From positions 6,882,001 to 6,946,000 of the forward strand of contig NZ_CP102770.1 in the NCBI RefSeq assembly GCF_038561935.1: a stretch of 64,000 nt of DNA. The letters run 5' to 3'. This document shows positions 22,761-31,212 of this stretch, piece by piece (position 1 is the stretch's first letter; the number at the start of each line of letters is the position of its first letter). The notes beneath the pieces are model-generated. The model searched no databases and was not told the origin of the DNA. It was given only the letters and a program-made list of their open reading frames with translations. The translations under genes and the position numbers were made by a program. This DNA comes from Myxococcus stipitatus. GTDB taxonomy: Bacteria > Myxococcota > Myxococcia > Myxococcales > Myxococcaceae.

Positions 22761-22911
22761 GGGCCCATCTTGGATCGCTCCGCGCGGGGTGCTCCAGTCC
22801 CCGGCCCGTCAAGGCGGACCGCGGCGAGGCTGGAACGGGGGCGGATGAAAGCGCCCGTCCGGGTGTTGGGGTGCTTGACACCCGGACGCCGCAAGGAAGT
22901 GATGCGGCCCG

Positions 22912-24891
22912 ATGCGGAGAGACAACGTGAAGCGACGCTGGGGGTGGGTCTGTGTGTTGGCCGCGACGCTGGTCGCCTGCAAGGAGGACAAACCCACCGA
23001 GGTCCCTGACGCAGGGCCCGTCGAGACGGGGCCGCAGGCGCTGACCGAGCAGGAGCCCAACGAGCGGCCCGAGCAGGCGCTGACGCTCACCCGGGACAGC
23101 ACGGTGACGGCGGACCTGTCGGCGCAGCCGAACAAGGTGGACGAGGACTGGTACCGGCTCGCGCCTTCATCGCCTCGGATGGTGGACGTCACCGTGTCGG
23201 GGTTGCCGGGCGGGGACATCACCCTGGAGGTCCATGACCGGGACCGCAACCGGCTGGCCGCCATCAACAGCGAGGGCGAAGGCAAGCCCGAGCGCTTCCC
23301 CAACCTCTACGTGGAGACGGAGCGCTGGCTTCGCGTGGCCCCCGCGCGCAAGGGCGTGGGTGGGGCCTACACGCTCACCGTGACGATGCGCGCCGCGAAC
23401 GACGGCGAGGAGCACGAGCCCAATGACCGCGCGGTGGACGCGGTGGGCCTCCCGCTGGGACAGACGGTGACGGCCTACCTGGGCCACGCGGGCGACGAGG
23501 ACTGGTACCGGGTGGAGCTGCCCGAGCCCGCCGTGCCCTCGCCCGACACGGCGCCTCCGGACGCCTCGGTGACGCCGGAAGGGGGCGAAGGCGCAGCGCC
23601 CGCCCCGGGGACGGAGGGTGTCGCTCCCCCAGGGGCCGCCGCGCCCGGCGAAGCCCCCGCGCAGGGCACGCCCTCCCCCGCCCCGGCGGCCGAGAATGGC
23701 ACGGCGACGGGCACCGCCGAGGAAGGCGTGGTGCCGCCTTCGCCCACGGGGACCTTTGGTGGGGGCGAGCCGCCTCCCGCGGGCTCGGGGGCGGTCGCGA
23801 TGACGCCGGACTCGGGGACGGTGATTCCGCCGGAGCCGCCGTCCGTGGCGCTGAAGATTGAGCTGTCGGGCGTGGAGGGCGTGCGGCCGGAGGTCTCCGT
23901 GTTGTCGGCGGCGGAGGCGCCGTTGTTCTCGCTGCGTGGCAAGGAGGGCGAGGCCCTGTCGCTGCGCAACATCGGCGTGCGCGCCACGGACCGGACCGTC
24001 TTCGTCGTGGTGAAGGGCGGCTGGACGGGGACGGGCAAGGAGGCCCGCCGCACGTTCAACTCGAGCGCGCCCTACACGCTCACGGTGACGCAGGAGGAGG
24101 CCGGAGCGAACGCGGAGCTGGAGCCCAATGACGAGCTCCACAAGGCCACGTCGCTGACGGCGGGGAGCTATCGCGAGGGGTTCATCTCGCCCAAGGGGGA
24201 TGTGGACCACTTCGTGCTGCGCACGACGGAGCCGGTGCTGGCGAAGGTGGAGCTGTCGGGGGTGGAGCGGCTGGACCTGGTGCTGTCGATGGTGGAGCCG
24301 CCCCAGGGCGACGGCAAGCAGGAGACGGTGTTGCTGCGCGCCAATGACGGGGCCCTGAAGGAGCCCGAGCGGCTCAACAACGTCGCGTGCAACGGGAGCT
24401 GCTGGTTCCGCGTGGAGGGTGCGTCGCGCAAGGTGGACGGCAAGTGGGTGAAGGACTTCGAGAACGCGGAGAAGCCCTACCGCATCAGCGTCACCACGGT
24501 GCCGGACAACGGCGGCGAGGAGCGCGAGCCGAACAACACGGTGGAACGCGCGCAGGAGCTGACGCCTGGCAAGGCGGTGCGCGGCACGGTGTTCCCGGTG
24601 AAGGACACGGACTACTACCGGCTCGACCTGTCGGACCGGCCGGTGCGCACGCCGCTGAAGGCGACGCTCCTGGGCATCCTCAAGGTCGACGTGGGGCTGT
24701 ACCTGCATCGCGTGCAGCCGGACGGGAAGCTCTCGCTCGTGCAGACGGCGGACCGCGCCAAGGGCGACCAGCCGGAGAGCATCCGCTACAGCGCCGAGCC
24801 GGGCGTCTACATCTTCGAGGTGCGCGACGCGAAGAACCGCGAGGCCAACTTCCAGGACTCGTACCAGCTCACCGTCGAAGAGGGCGAGTAG
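22912..24891 (+). CDS. Lipoprotein with four PPC-type repeats
   Basis: A 659-residue lipoprotein (LAATLVACKED lipobox). Four domains each open with an acidic ExEPN motif: EQEPNERPEQA (~43), EHEPNDRAVDA (~166), ELEPNDELHKA (~403) and EREPNNTVERA (~540). Each is followed by a DxDWYRL, DxDHFVL or DTDYYRL strand, the signature of bacterial pre-peptidase C-terminal (PPC) domains. A Pro/Ala/Gly-rich insert of about 120 residues (~200-320) interrupts the second domain. There is no protease domain. It is probably a surface or periplasmic binding protein. The start could also be the GTG at 22927. Confidence 0.82.
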   Translation: MRRDNVKRRWGWVCVLAATLVACKEDKPTEVPDAGPVETGPQALTEQEPNERPEQALTLTRDSTVTADLSAQPNKVDEDWYRLAPSSPRMVDVTVSGLPGGDITLEVHDRDRNRLAAINSEGEGKPERFPNLYVETERWLRVAPARKGVGGAYTLTVTMRAANDGEEHEPNDRAVDAVGLPLGQTVTAYLGHAGDEDWYRVELPEPAVPSPDTAPPDASVTPEGGEGAAPAPGTEGVAPPGAAAPGEAPAQGTPSPAPAAENGTATGTAEEGVVPPSPTGTFGGGEPPPAGSGAVAMTPDSGTVIPPEPPSVALKIELSGVEGVRPEVSVLSAAEAPLFSLRGKEGEALSLRNIGVRATDRTVFVVVKGGWTGTGKEARRTFNSSAPYTLTVTQEEAGANAELEPNDELHKATSLTAGSYREGFISPKGDVDHFVLRTTEPVLAKVELSGVERLDLVLSMVEPPQGDGKQETVLLRANDGALKEPERLNNVACNGSCWFRVEGASRKVDGKWVKDFENAEKPYRISVTTVPDNGGEEREPNNTVERAQELTPGKAVRGTVFPVKDTDYYRLDLSDRPVRTPLKATLLGILKVDVGLYLHRVQPDGKLSLVQTADRAKGDQPESIRYSAEPGVYIFEVRDAKNREANFQDSYQLTVEEGE

Positions 24892-24907
24892 CACGCAGGT
24901 GGGTGAC

Positions 24908-24937
24908 GGGCCCCGGAGGAGTCGAGGACCGGGGCCC
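24908..24937 (+). terminator. Hairpin after the PPC lipoprotein gene
   Basis: Perfect 9-bp arms GGGCCCCGG and CCGGGGCCC around a 12-nt loop, 16 bases after the stop codon. No T tract follows. Confidence 0.55.
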
Positions 24938-24967
24938 TCGATGCAGCCCCCATCGTGAGCGGCTACG

Positions 24968-25309
24968 ATGGGCCGCATGTACAAGAACGCCCTCTTCACC
25001 ATCGAGGACACGCGGTCCGGCGCGGTGGAGACACAGCGGGTGGCGTTCAGCGAGCGTCACTGGAAACGCGAGCAAGGCATCGTCATCGGCTCCGCGGAGG
25101 ACTGTGACGTGCGGGTCTCCGGCCCGGGCATCACCGCGCACCATGCACGGTGGTACACCGGCGGGCACCACATCTTCGTCTGGGTCCTCGACGAAGACGC
25201 CGTGGTGACCTCCAGCCGAGGTGACACGTATCGAGGCGGAGACACCCTGCGCGTCGACTATCGCCCTTTCACGCTGGGGCCGTATGTCTTCAACATCGGG
25301 TTCGACTGA
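24968..25309 (+). CDS. Small stand-alone FHA-like domain protein
   Basis: 113 residues, almost exactly one FHA domain. IVIGSAEDCDVRVSGPGITAHHARW matches the FHA core (the GR-x-S, D-x-x-V and S-x-x-H positions, partly diverged). It may bind phosphothreonine peptides, though the canonical Arg and Ser contacts are changed. A second Met at 24977 is an equally good start. No catalytic domain is attached; myxobacteria have many such small FHA adaptors beside Ser/Thr kinases, but no kinase gene lies here. Confidence 0.7.
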   Translation: MGRMYKNALFTIEDTRSGAVETQRVAFSERHWKREQGIVIGSAEDCDVRVSGPGITAHHARWYTGGHHIFVWVLDEDAVVTSSRGDTYRGGDTLRVDYRPFTLGPYVFNIGFD

Positions 25310-25367
25310 GAGAGCAGTCGAGTCACCCTCGACACAGAAGTCCTCGGGGCGAGGTAGGGTTCACCCC

Positions 25368-26909
25368 ATGAAGCCCACACCTGGAGACATCTTCGCTGTC
25401 TACACACCTCGCCTCAATGGCTACACCGCGGTGCAGGTCACCGCGCTGAAGGTCGACGGGAAGAGCGAACAGGCCGCGGTCCTGACCCTGGACTGGGTCG
25501 GCCCCACCTTGCCCGATGCGGCGGCCGTGGCGTCGATGGTGCCCGCGACCTTCAACTTCTTCTTCTGGAAGGAGCACCTCGAGCACCTCTGGGTCTCCGC
25601 GGAGATTCCGCGCGACTTCACCCTCGTGGGGAACCGGCCCCCGCTCGTGGACAAGGACACCAAGAGCTACGGAGGTTGGCCCTCGGGTGACAGCATCTAT
25701 CGGCAACGCGAGTGGGAGGAGATTCCGAAGGACAAACGGGATGTCTTCAAGGCCCTGGCCGACACACGCGACAACCAGGTGGTCCTCAAGCTCGGCGAGA
25801 AGGAGCTGTCTCGCTCGACACAGCGGCTCTACACAGAGGTGCTCCAGGCGGCCCCCACGTTGTCCGCGTTCGATGTGCTCCCCATCCTGACCTTCGTGGG
25901 CTGCGAAGCGCCCGTCCCGGGACTGTTCGAGTTCCTCCGCAGCCGGCCCTTCGTCTATGAGGCGGACATCACGAACCACGGTGAGCGCGTCGTGGACCTC
26001 CGAGGCTCACGCCTGAGCAGGCTCCGCTTGGACCTCACCGGCGTCCACGAGCTCTACTTGAACCAGGGGCTGAGCGAGTTGAACGCGTCCGGCACATTCA
26101 GCCCCGAGCTGAAGATTCATGCCGAGGCCGATGGCAAGTGGCTGACCTTGTCCCTGAAACAGCTGGCGACGGACTGGTCCGGACTGAGTGACTTGGACAG
26201 TCTGCATGTGAATCCCGCCAAGGACCTGGATGTGTCCGCCATCGTGCGGCGCTTCCCGAAGCTGACCGAGCTACGCGTCTGGGGTGCCCCGGGCTACCTG
26301 AGGAACACCGCGGAGCTCGCCGCGCTCCCTTCGCTCCAGGTGCTGACCCTGAACGAGATGTTTGGCATTGCGGCCGACGAGTTCCCCGGCCCCGAGCGCC
26401 TCCCCAACCTGGGCCGGCTCTGGATGACCAGCATCCCCGCGGACCTCGCCGCGTCCGTGAAGAAGGCCTACAAGAACGCGGCCCGTGATGGACTGGACCT
26501 GTCCGTGCGGCAGCCGCGCAAGGCGGAGTGGCTGGCCGAGAACCTGGACAATCCCTTTCGCGTCTGGGACGGGGCGGAGAACATCACTCCCGCGCAGGCC
26601 AAGAAGGCCGCGACGCTGTATCGACAGGCCCGGTCGGCGGCGCTGGCGGCCGCCTCCGAGCACAAAGGCTCGCCCGCGGCACTCGTGTCCACGCTCACGC
26701 CCATCGTGACGACCTACATTCAGGGCTTCAACAAGCTGGATGCCAAGGACACCTTCATCCACACCGAGGAGCGAGAGCACATCTACGTCGCGCTGATGGG
26801 CATCTGCGACGCGGTGGATGAACGTCTCAAGTCCGTGGGGGGCGCATCGGCGGAGCCCCTGGACCGCGATGCGGTGGTCTCCGTGATGGACTCGATTCGC
26901 GACTTCTAG
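25368..26909 (+). CDS. Large protein with leucine-rich-repeat-like centre
   Basis: A 513-residue cytoplasmic protein with no signal peptide. Residues 1-110 form a distinct domain (GDIFAVYTPRLNGYTAVQVTAL ... LTLDWVGPTLP ... FNFFFWK). Residues ~200-360 contain irregular leucine-rich repeats (LRLDLTGVHELYLNQGLSELNASG, FPKLTELRVWGAP, LPSLQVLTLNEM, LPNLGRLWM). The C-terminal ~130 residues are helical. I recall similar proteins in actinomycetes carrying the label gliding motility protein, but no experimental role is known to me. ATG 25368 is chosen; the frame is open further upstream. It is convergent with the AraC gene, one base apart. Confidence 0.78.
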   Translation: MKPTPGDIFAVYTPRLNGYTAVQVTALKVDGKSEQAAVLTLDWVGPTLPDAAAVASMVPATFNFFFWKEHLEHLWVSAEIPRDFTLVGNRPPLVDKDTKSYGGWPSGDSIYRQREWEEIPKDKRDVFKALADTRDNQVVLKLGEKELSRSTQRLYTEVLQAAPTLSAFDVLPILTFVGCEAPVPGLFEFLRSRPFVYEADITNHGERVVDLRGSRLSRLRLDLTGVHELYLNQGLSELNASGTFSPELKIHAEADGKWLTLSLKQLATDWSGLSDLDSLHVNPAKDLDVSAIVRRFPKLTELRVWGAPGYLRNTAELAALPSLQVLTLNEMFGIAADEFPGPERLPNLGRLWMTSIPADLAASVKKAYKNAARDGLDLSVRQPRKAEWLAENLDNPFRVWDGAENITPAQAKKAATLYRQARSAALAAASEHKGSPAALVSTLTPIVTTYIQGFNKLDAKDTFIHTEEREHIYVALMGICDAVDERLKSVGGASAEPLDRDAVVSVMDSIRDF

Positions 26910-26910
26910 C

Positions 26911-27948
26911 TCACGGTGAACCAGGCAGGAGCTCGCGGCGGTAGCGCTCCGGGCTCATGCCCCACCACCGCTTGAAGGCGCGGTGGAAGGCGGCCGGCTC
27001 CGCGTAGCCCAGCAGGAAGGAGACCTCCGCGATGGACATCCTCCGGCGCAGGTAGATGCCGGAGAGCTCCCGGCGCAGGGCCTCCACGATGGCCGCGTAG
27101 GACTGCCCCTCCTCCGCGAGCCGGCGCTGGAGCGTCCGCGTCGGGACTCGCAGCGCCCGCGCCACGGCTCCGAACGACGCATCTCCGCCCGAGAGCGCCT
27201 GCCGGACCTGCTCGCGCACCCGGTCCGCGGTGGTCCGCACCTCGGGGAGCCGCTCCAGCTCCCGCTGCGCCAGCCGCTCGAACATGCGGTGCAGCAGCGC
27301 GTCCGCATGGACGAAGGGACGCCGCTCGTCCTCTCGAGAGAACTCGATGTCGTTGAAGGGCGCGCCGAACTCCAGGGGACACTGGAACAGCGCCTCGTGC
27401 TCACGCAGGTCCACGGGAGCCGCATGCGTGAAGCGGACCCGCAGCGGGGGCACGTTCTCTCCCGTGAAGGCGCGCACGCCCGTGGCGAACTGGCTCAGCG
27501 CGGCCTCCACGAGGTGCCGGTGCGCCGGGCGCCACGTCCCCACGGGCGTGAAGCGCATCCGGACGCCCCGCTCCGTGTCCTCCATCCGGAAGCGCTCTCC
27601 ATCTCCCCAGACACGCTGATACCGGCACCCACGCTCCATCGAGTCCCGCAGCGTGGCGCTGGTGAGGACCACGAAGGTCGCCGGGTCATCCAGGTCCACC
27701 ACGTCCACGCGGGCCAGGTGCAGCCCCAGGTTCGCGTCGCCGGACAGCTCCGCCATCTGCTCCAGCAGGTCATCCAGGACGGCGTAGGGGATGCGCAGCT
27801 CGGGGTCGTCCAGGTCCGACAGGCGCAGCCCCGAGGCGCGCTGGAGCAGCTCCTCCACGGGCAGCCCCAGCTTGCTCGCGATGCGCAGCGCCTGACGCGC
27901 CATGCGCGCGGAGAGCGACGGCACGCCACTCGAGGACGTCTTCGTCAC
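26911..27948 (-). CDS. AraC-family transcriptional regulator (arabinose-binding-like N domain)
   Basis: About 345 residues. The N-terminal ~200 residues resemble the Arabinose_bd (PF12625) sensor domain (LGLPVEELLQRASGLRLSDLDDPELRIPYAVLDDLLE). The C-terminal ~100 residues are the double helix-turn-helix AraC DNA-binding domain (ARALRVPTRTLQRRLAEEG ... SIAEVSFLLGYAEPAAFHRAFKRWWGMSPERYRR). The start is uncertain: GTG 27948 or ATG 27903, neither with a clear ribosome site. It is divergent from the methyltransferase gene 93 bases away, its likely target. Confidence 0.88.
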   Translation of the reverse strand: MTKTSSSGVPSLSARMARQALRIASKLGLPVEELLQRASGLRLSDLDDPELRIPYAVLDDLLEQMAELSGDANLGLHLARVDVVDLDDPATFVVLTSATLRDSMERGCRYQRVWGDGERFRMEDTERGVRMRFTPVGTWRPAHRHLVEAALSQFATGVRAFTGENVPPLRVRFTHAAPVDLREHEALFQCPLEFGAPFNDIEFSREDERRPFVHADALLHRMFERLAQRELERLPEVRTTADRVREQVRQALSGGDASFGAVARALRVPTRTLQRRLAEEGQSYAAIVEALRRELSGIYLRRRMSIAEVSFLLGYAEPAAFHRAFKRWWGMSPERYRRELLPGSP

Positions 27949-28041
27949 CCGGAAACCGTAGCCGCCGGTTGGCGCATGCGGCAAGCCGTTCTGGCGCCTG
28001 CTGTCACTGCGGCGGCGCACCTCCACCGGCACCCTGGAGGC

Positions 28042-28857
28042 ATGAACGACACACTCCCGCCCCGTCCTCTCGTCCCGCGTCTGCACCTCTTCGAGTTCAT
28101 CGACCAGGACTGGTTCCCCCGCGCCCTGCGGGACCTGGCGACCGACTATCTGCACGCCGTCAGCACCCGCCTGGGCCTCTTCGATGGCGCGGCGGGGGTC
28201 CTGGCCCGGGGCCTCGCGTCCTCCGGAAGCAACGAACTGCTGGACCTGGGCTCCGGCGGCCGCGGCCCCCTGCCCCGCTTGAAGCGCCTGCTCGCCGAGA
28301 AGCACGGCGTGGATGCTCGCGTGCTCCTGTCGGACAAGTACCCCAACGCGGACGCCGCCGAGCACGCCCGGAGAGAGGGCGTCACCTACCTGGAGCGCTC
28401 GGTGGACGCGCGGAAGGTCCCCGCGGACTTGAGGGGGATGCGGACCCTGTTCAACGCCCTGCACCACTTCCGACCCGATGACGTCCGGCAGATGCTCGCG
28501 GACGCCAGGGATCAGCGCCTCCCCATCGCCGCGTTCGAGACCGTCCGCCGCACGCCCGCGGGCATCCTCTCCATGGCACTGGTGCCCTTGCTCGTCCTGC
28601 TCTTCACGCCGATGGTGCGCCCCCTGACACCCTGGAGGCTCCTGCTGACGTATGTGATTCCCGTGGCGCCCCTGCTCATCTTCTGGGACGGCCTGGTGTC
28701 CGCGCTGCGGGTCCACCACCCTCGGGAGCTGCGGGCGATGACGGAGTCCCTCTCCGTGCCGGGCTACACCTGGGAGGTCGGCGAGGTGACCGTCCCTGGC
28801 AAGGCGGCCATCAGCTACGTCCTGGGTCGGCCCGACGCGCCCTCATCGAAGCGCTAG
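28042..28857 (+). CDS. SAM-dependent methyltransferase-like protein with two membrane segments
   Basis: A 271-residue protein with a class I methyltransferase SAM site (ELLDLGSGGRGPLPRL, ~69-84) and the following acidic strand (VLLSDKYPNADAAE). After the catalytic half come two hydrophobic segments, ILSMALVPLLVLLFTPMV (~175-192) and WRLLLTYVIPVAPLLIFWD (~198-216), unusual for this fold. It may methylate a membrane lipid or quinone-like substrate. It starts 93 bases from the divergent AraC regulator and has a GGAGG ribosome site. Confidence 0.75.
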   Translation: MNDTLPPRPLVPRLHLFEFIDQDWFPRALRDLATDYLHAVSTRLGLFDGAAGVLARGLASSGSNELLDLGSGGRGPLPRLKRLLAEKHGVDARVLLSDKYPNADAAEHARREGVTYLERSVDARKVPADLRGMRTLFNALHHFRPDDVRQMLADARDQRLPIAAFETVRRTPAGILSMALVPLLVLLFTPMVRPLTPWRLLLTYVIPVAPLLIFWDGLVSALRVHHPRELRAMTESLSVPGYTWEVGEVTVPGKAAISYVLGRPDAPSSKR

Positions 28858-28950
28858 AAGCCCAGGCCCGCCGACATGACCAGGCTCCAAGTGTCTCCCG
28901 AGACAAATTCCCTCTTGGGAACCAAGTAACACCTGGAGCATGGTTTCAGG

Positions 28951-29913
28951 ATGAGCGCATCTCTAGGACCGATGGTCGGCGATCTGCTGTTGCTGTGGCT
29001 TCCCCTGTTGCTGGGATTCTTCACCGGCCGGCGGGTCCTGAAGCAGGTCGCTGCCCGGTCCGAGGTCCTCGCCCGCCTGGCGTCCTCCTCGTTCGCCGGG
29101 CCCTCGGCGCTCGTGGGGGCCTTGATGTCCGCGGGGTTGATGATGGCCACCAGCGCCGTGAATGCCCCGAGGACCCTCGCGTGGCTTCAGTTGAACAACG
29201 TGTTGCCCTTCTCGCCCACGCCCGGCCTGCTGAGCATCGTCTCCTGGGTCGCGGCCTTCTTCGTCGGGTACAACGTGAGCGGTCTGTTCCGGGGCTCCGC
29301 CACGCCCCCCGCCACTGCGTCCGCCCCCGGACTCGAGTCACCACCCCCTCCGCCCGGCAACAAGTACTCCAGCACGACGGTGATTGCCTTCATGTGCGCC
29401 ACGATTGCCGTGGGCCTGGGCCTGGGGACAGTGACGGTGGGAATGAAGAAGGGGGGCCTCCTGCGCACCTCGGACGTGGGACACCTCGCCGAGCTCGCCG
29501 CCATCCAGGAGCAGCTCCGCCCGCTCGGGGCTTGTGAAGTCCTCTACCGACAGGTGGATGGCAAGGGCCGACGCAAGTATCCGGACTCCGTGGTCATCCG
29601 GGACTGCTCGGGCAACTCCAGCCACGTCATCTACGTCCCAGTCCCTTCCTGGGCGAGCCAGGACGTGAGCTTCGAGATGGGCCGAGGCTCGACCTCGGCG
29701 GAGTGGAGCATCCTGGTCGACAAGGACGAAGTGCCCTTCCCCGCCCTCAAGGCGGCCCTGGAGCAGTTCGCGCCCATCATCATCGCGGAGTATCCGCGCA
29801 AGCAGCAGGAGGCTCGCCAGCGCGAGGAGGAGTTCCGCCACTGGAGCGAGGAGCAGCGGCGCGCGAAGGAGAAGAAAGAAAAGGAGAGCGCGAAGTCGAC
29901 ATATCCCGAGTGA
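28951..29913 (+). CDS. Membrane protein of unknown function (320 aa)
   Basis: Hydrophobic segments lie at about residues 8-24, 50-70, 88-106 and 146-166. They are followed by a soluble domain with paired cysteines (LGACEVLYR, VIRDCSGNS) and a charged helical tail (KQQEARQREEEFRHWSEEQRRAKEKKEKE). A Pro-rich linker separates the third and fourth membrane segments. I do not recognise a family. It is convergent with the small secreted protein gene at 29945. Confidence 0.7.
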   Translation: MSASLGPMVGDLLLLWLPLLLGFFTGRRVLKQVAARSEVLARLASSSFAGPSALVGALMSAGLMMATSAVNAPRTLAWLQLNNVLPFSPTPGLLSIVSWVAAFFVGYNVSGLFRGSATPPATASAPGLESPPPPPGNKYSSTTVIAFMCATIAVGLGLGTVTVGMKKGGLLRTSDVGHLAELAAIQEQLRPLGACEVLYRQVDGKGRRKYPDSVVIRDCSGNSSHVIYVPVPSWASQDVSFEMGRGSTSAEWSILVDKDEVPFPALKAALEQFAPIIIAEYPRKQQEARQREEEFRHWSEEQRRAKEKKEKESAKSTYPE

Positions 29914-29944
29914 CACCTCCGGGACCTCGCGCCCTCGCCGGCCC

Positions 29945-30316
29945 TCAGTTGCAGACGGTGGCTCGGAAGTTGTGGTCGTAGAAGTAGGACCAGGCCCGGC
30001 GCGCGTATCCCGCCGGGTCCGTATCATTCATGCCAGGCGTGAAGGTCTGCCATGAGCCGCTGTACCACTGGATGGAATACTCGACGATGTCGCAGCCGTA
30101 GGTCCCCGCACACTTGGTCGGGAAGAAGAACCGCAGGAGTGCATTGTCGGTCACCAGGGATGCGTCATCGTCGGCGGTCGCACTGTCCATCCCCACCGCC
30201 CACCGGATGTCGTACGTCGGGCTGGAGGGCCATGCCCAGCACGCCGCGGACGCCGTGCCACTCACCAGCATCCCCAACACGGCCCCCAGCCCCAAAAGGT
30301 TCGCCAGTCCGCGCAT
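29945..30316 (-). CDS. Small secreted protein, unknown family
   Basis: About 123 residues. A signal peptide ends in GTASA before a mature Cys-containing domain (ACWAWPSSPTYDIRW ... FFPTKCAGTYGCDIVEYSIQWYSG ... FRATVCN) with four cysteines, likely two disulfides. ATG 30316 has an AGGAG site 7 bases upstream; an in-frame ATG at 30331 is less well placed. A broken second copy of its C terminus lies 2.7 kb away at 32660-32746. The function is unknown. Confidence 0.75.
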   Translation of the reverse strand: MRGLANLLGLGAVLGMLVSGTASAACWAWPSSPTYDIRWAVGMDSATADDDASLVTDNALLRFFFPTKCAGTYGCDIVEYSIQWYSGSWQTFTPGMNDTDPAGYARRAWSYFYDHNFRATVCN

Positions 30317-30512
30317 CGCTCCGCTCCTCATGGCTCTTCGTGTTTGTCCGTCTCACCCGGGCACGAGGTCCGGACACCAGCTCACCGAGCCCAGTCCATC
30401 GTCGACACATCGGCCGGACGCATGACGTACACACGATTCGATGGTCGATGCAATTGATTGGCACTTCCGGGCAGGAGACCGTCCACTCGTGAGGGCGTCG
30501 GAAAGCTCCGCG

Positions 30513-30775
30513 TCAGGAATCGCGATGAAAGGTGGCCGCCAGTCGGGCGAGCCGGAGCAGCCCCTGCTCGAGCGTCGCAGTCCAACGGTTCCCGCAGTTG
30601 ATACGGAGATAATGGCGGTATCGCGCACGCGTCGAGAACAAGGTCCCCGGTGACGTGGAGATACCCTCCTCCAGCGCCCTCCGGTACAGCTCCACCGAGT
30701 CCACGCGCTTGGGCAGCTCCGAGAGGTGCCGCTCGTACTCCTTGGACGCCGGATAGCGGGCTAGCACCTCCACGC
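30513..30775 (-). pseudogene. Remnant of a MocR/PdxR-type GntR-aminotransferase regulator
   Basis: The frame ends with LYRRALEEGISTSPGTLFSTRARYRHYLRINCGNRWTATLEQGLLRLARLA in two blocks. It matches the C terminus of PLP-dependent GntR/MocR regulators (the ISxxPGxLFS and RLNCG motifs). Upstream, EYERHL is joined directly to SELPKRVDSVELY, as if an internal stretch was deleted. The DNA-binding and PLP domains are absent, so this is a degraded fragment. Confidence 0.65.
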
Positions 30776-31212
30776 GGCCCCCACCGTCCTGCCAGCCTGT
30801 CGCGGAGGGAGTCAGGGACACGAAATCAACGGCGTAAGCTCGCCCCGCTCGCGCGCGGCCTCGCGGGACAGCGGGGACGCAAGCAGCAGGAGGTGCCCAC
30901 ACAGCACTCTCGGAATGACAGTCTTCATGGAAGACACCTCGGAGCCGCGAAAGGTCGCCATCTTCCAGGGGCCGCGGCTCGTGCGGCGCACGAGGGACTC
31001 TCCAATCCATCACGGCTCCATCACCGCGGGCGCATCCCTTCGGGAGTGCCGGAATCGACGGTGCCCTCTCTCGCGCACACAATTAAATCAAACTATTCTC
31101 GAATTTCATCTTGTATGCCTCTCAGCCCAGGCAAATGCTCCCGAGGCGCCGCACGGTCGCTGGAATCCCAGGTCGGCGGCGCATTCCTCGCAGTCAGAAA
31201 CTCGGAGAGCCC
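30776..31212. other. Intergenic region with an AT-rich dip before the M57 protease
   Basis: No gene is seen. Bases ~31080-31120 are strikingly AT-rich for this genome (a string of AATTAAATC-, ATTCTCGAATTTC-type sequence) and probably hold the promoter of the protease gene, but I cannot assign clear -35 and -10 boxes. Confidence 0.4.

Noticed and set aside
27949-28719. Upstream extension of the AraC gene over the methyltransferase
   Set aside because: It is antisense to a gene with a clear SAM-binding motif and good ribosome site, so the extension is a GC artefact.
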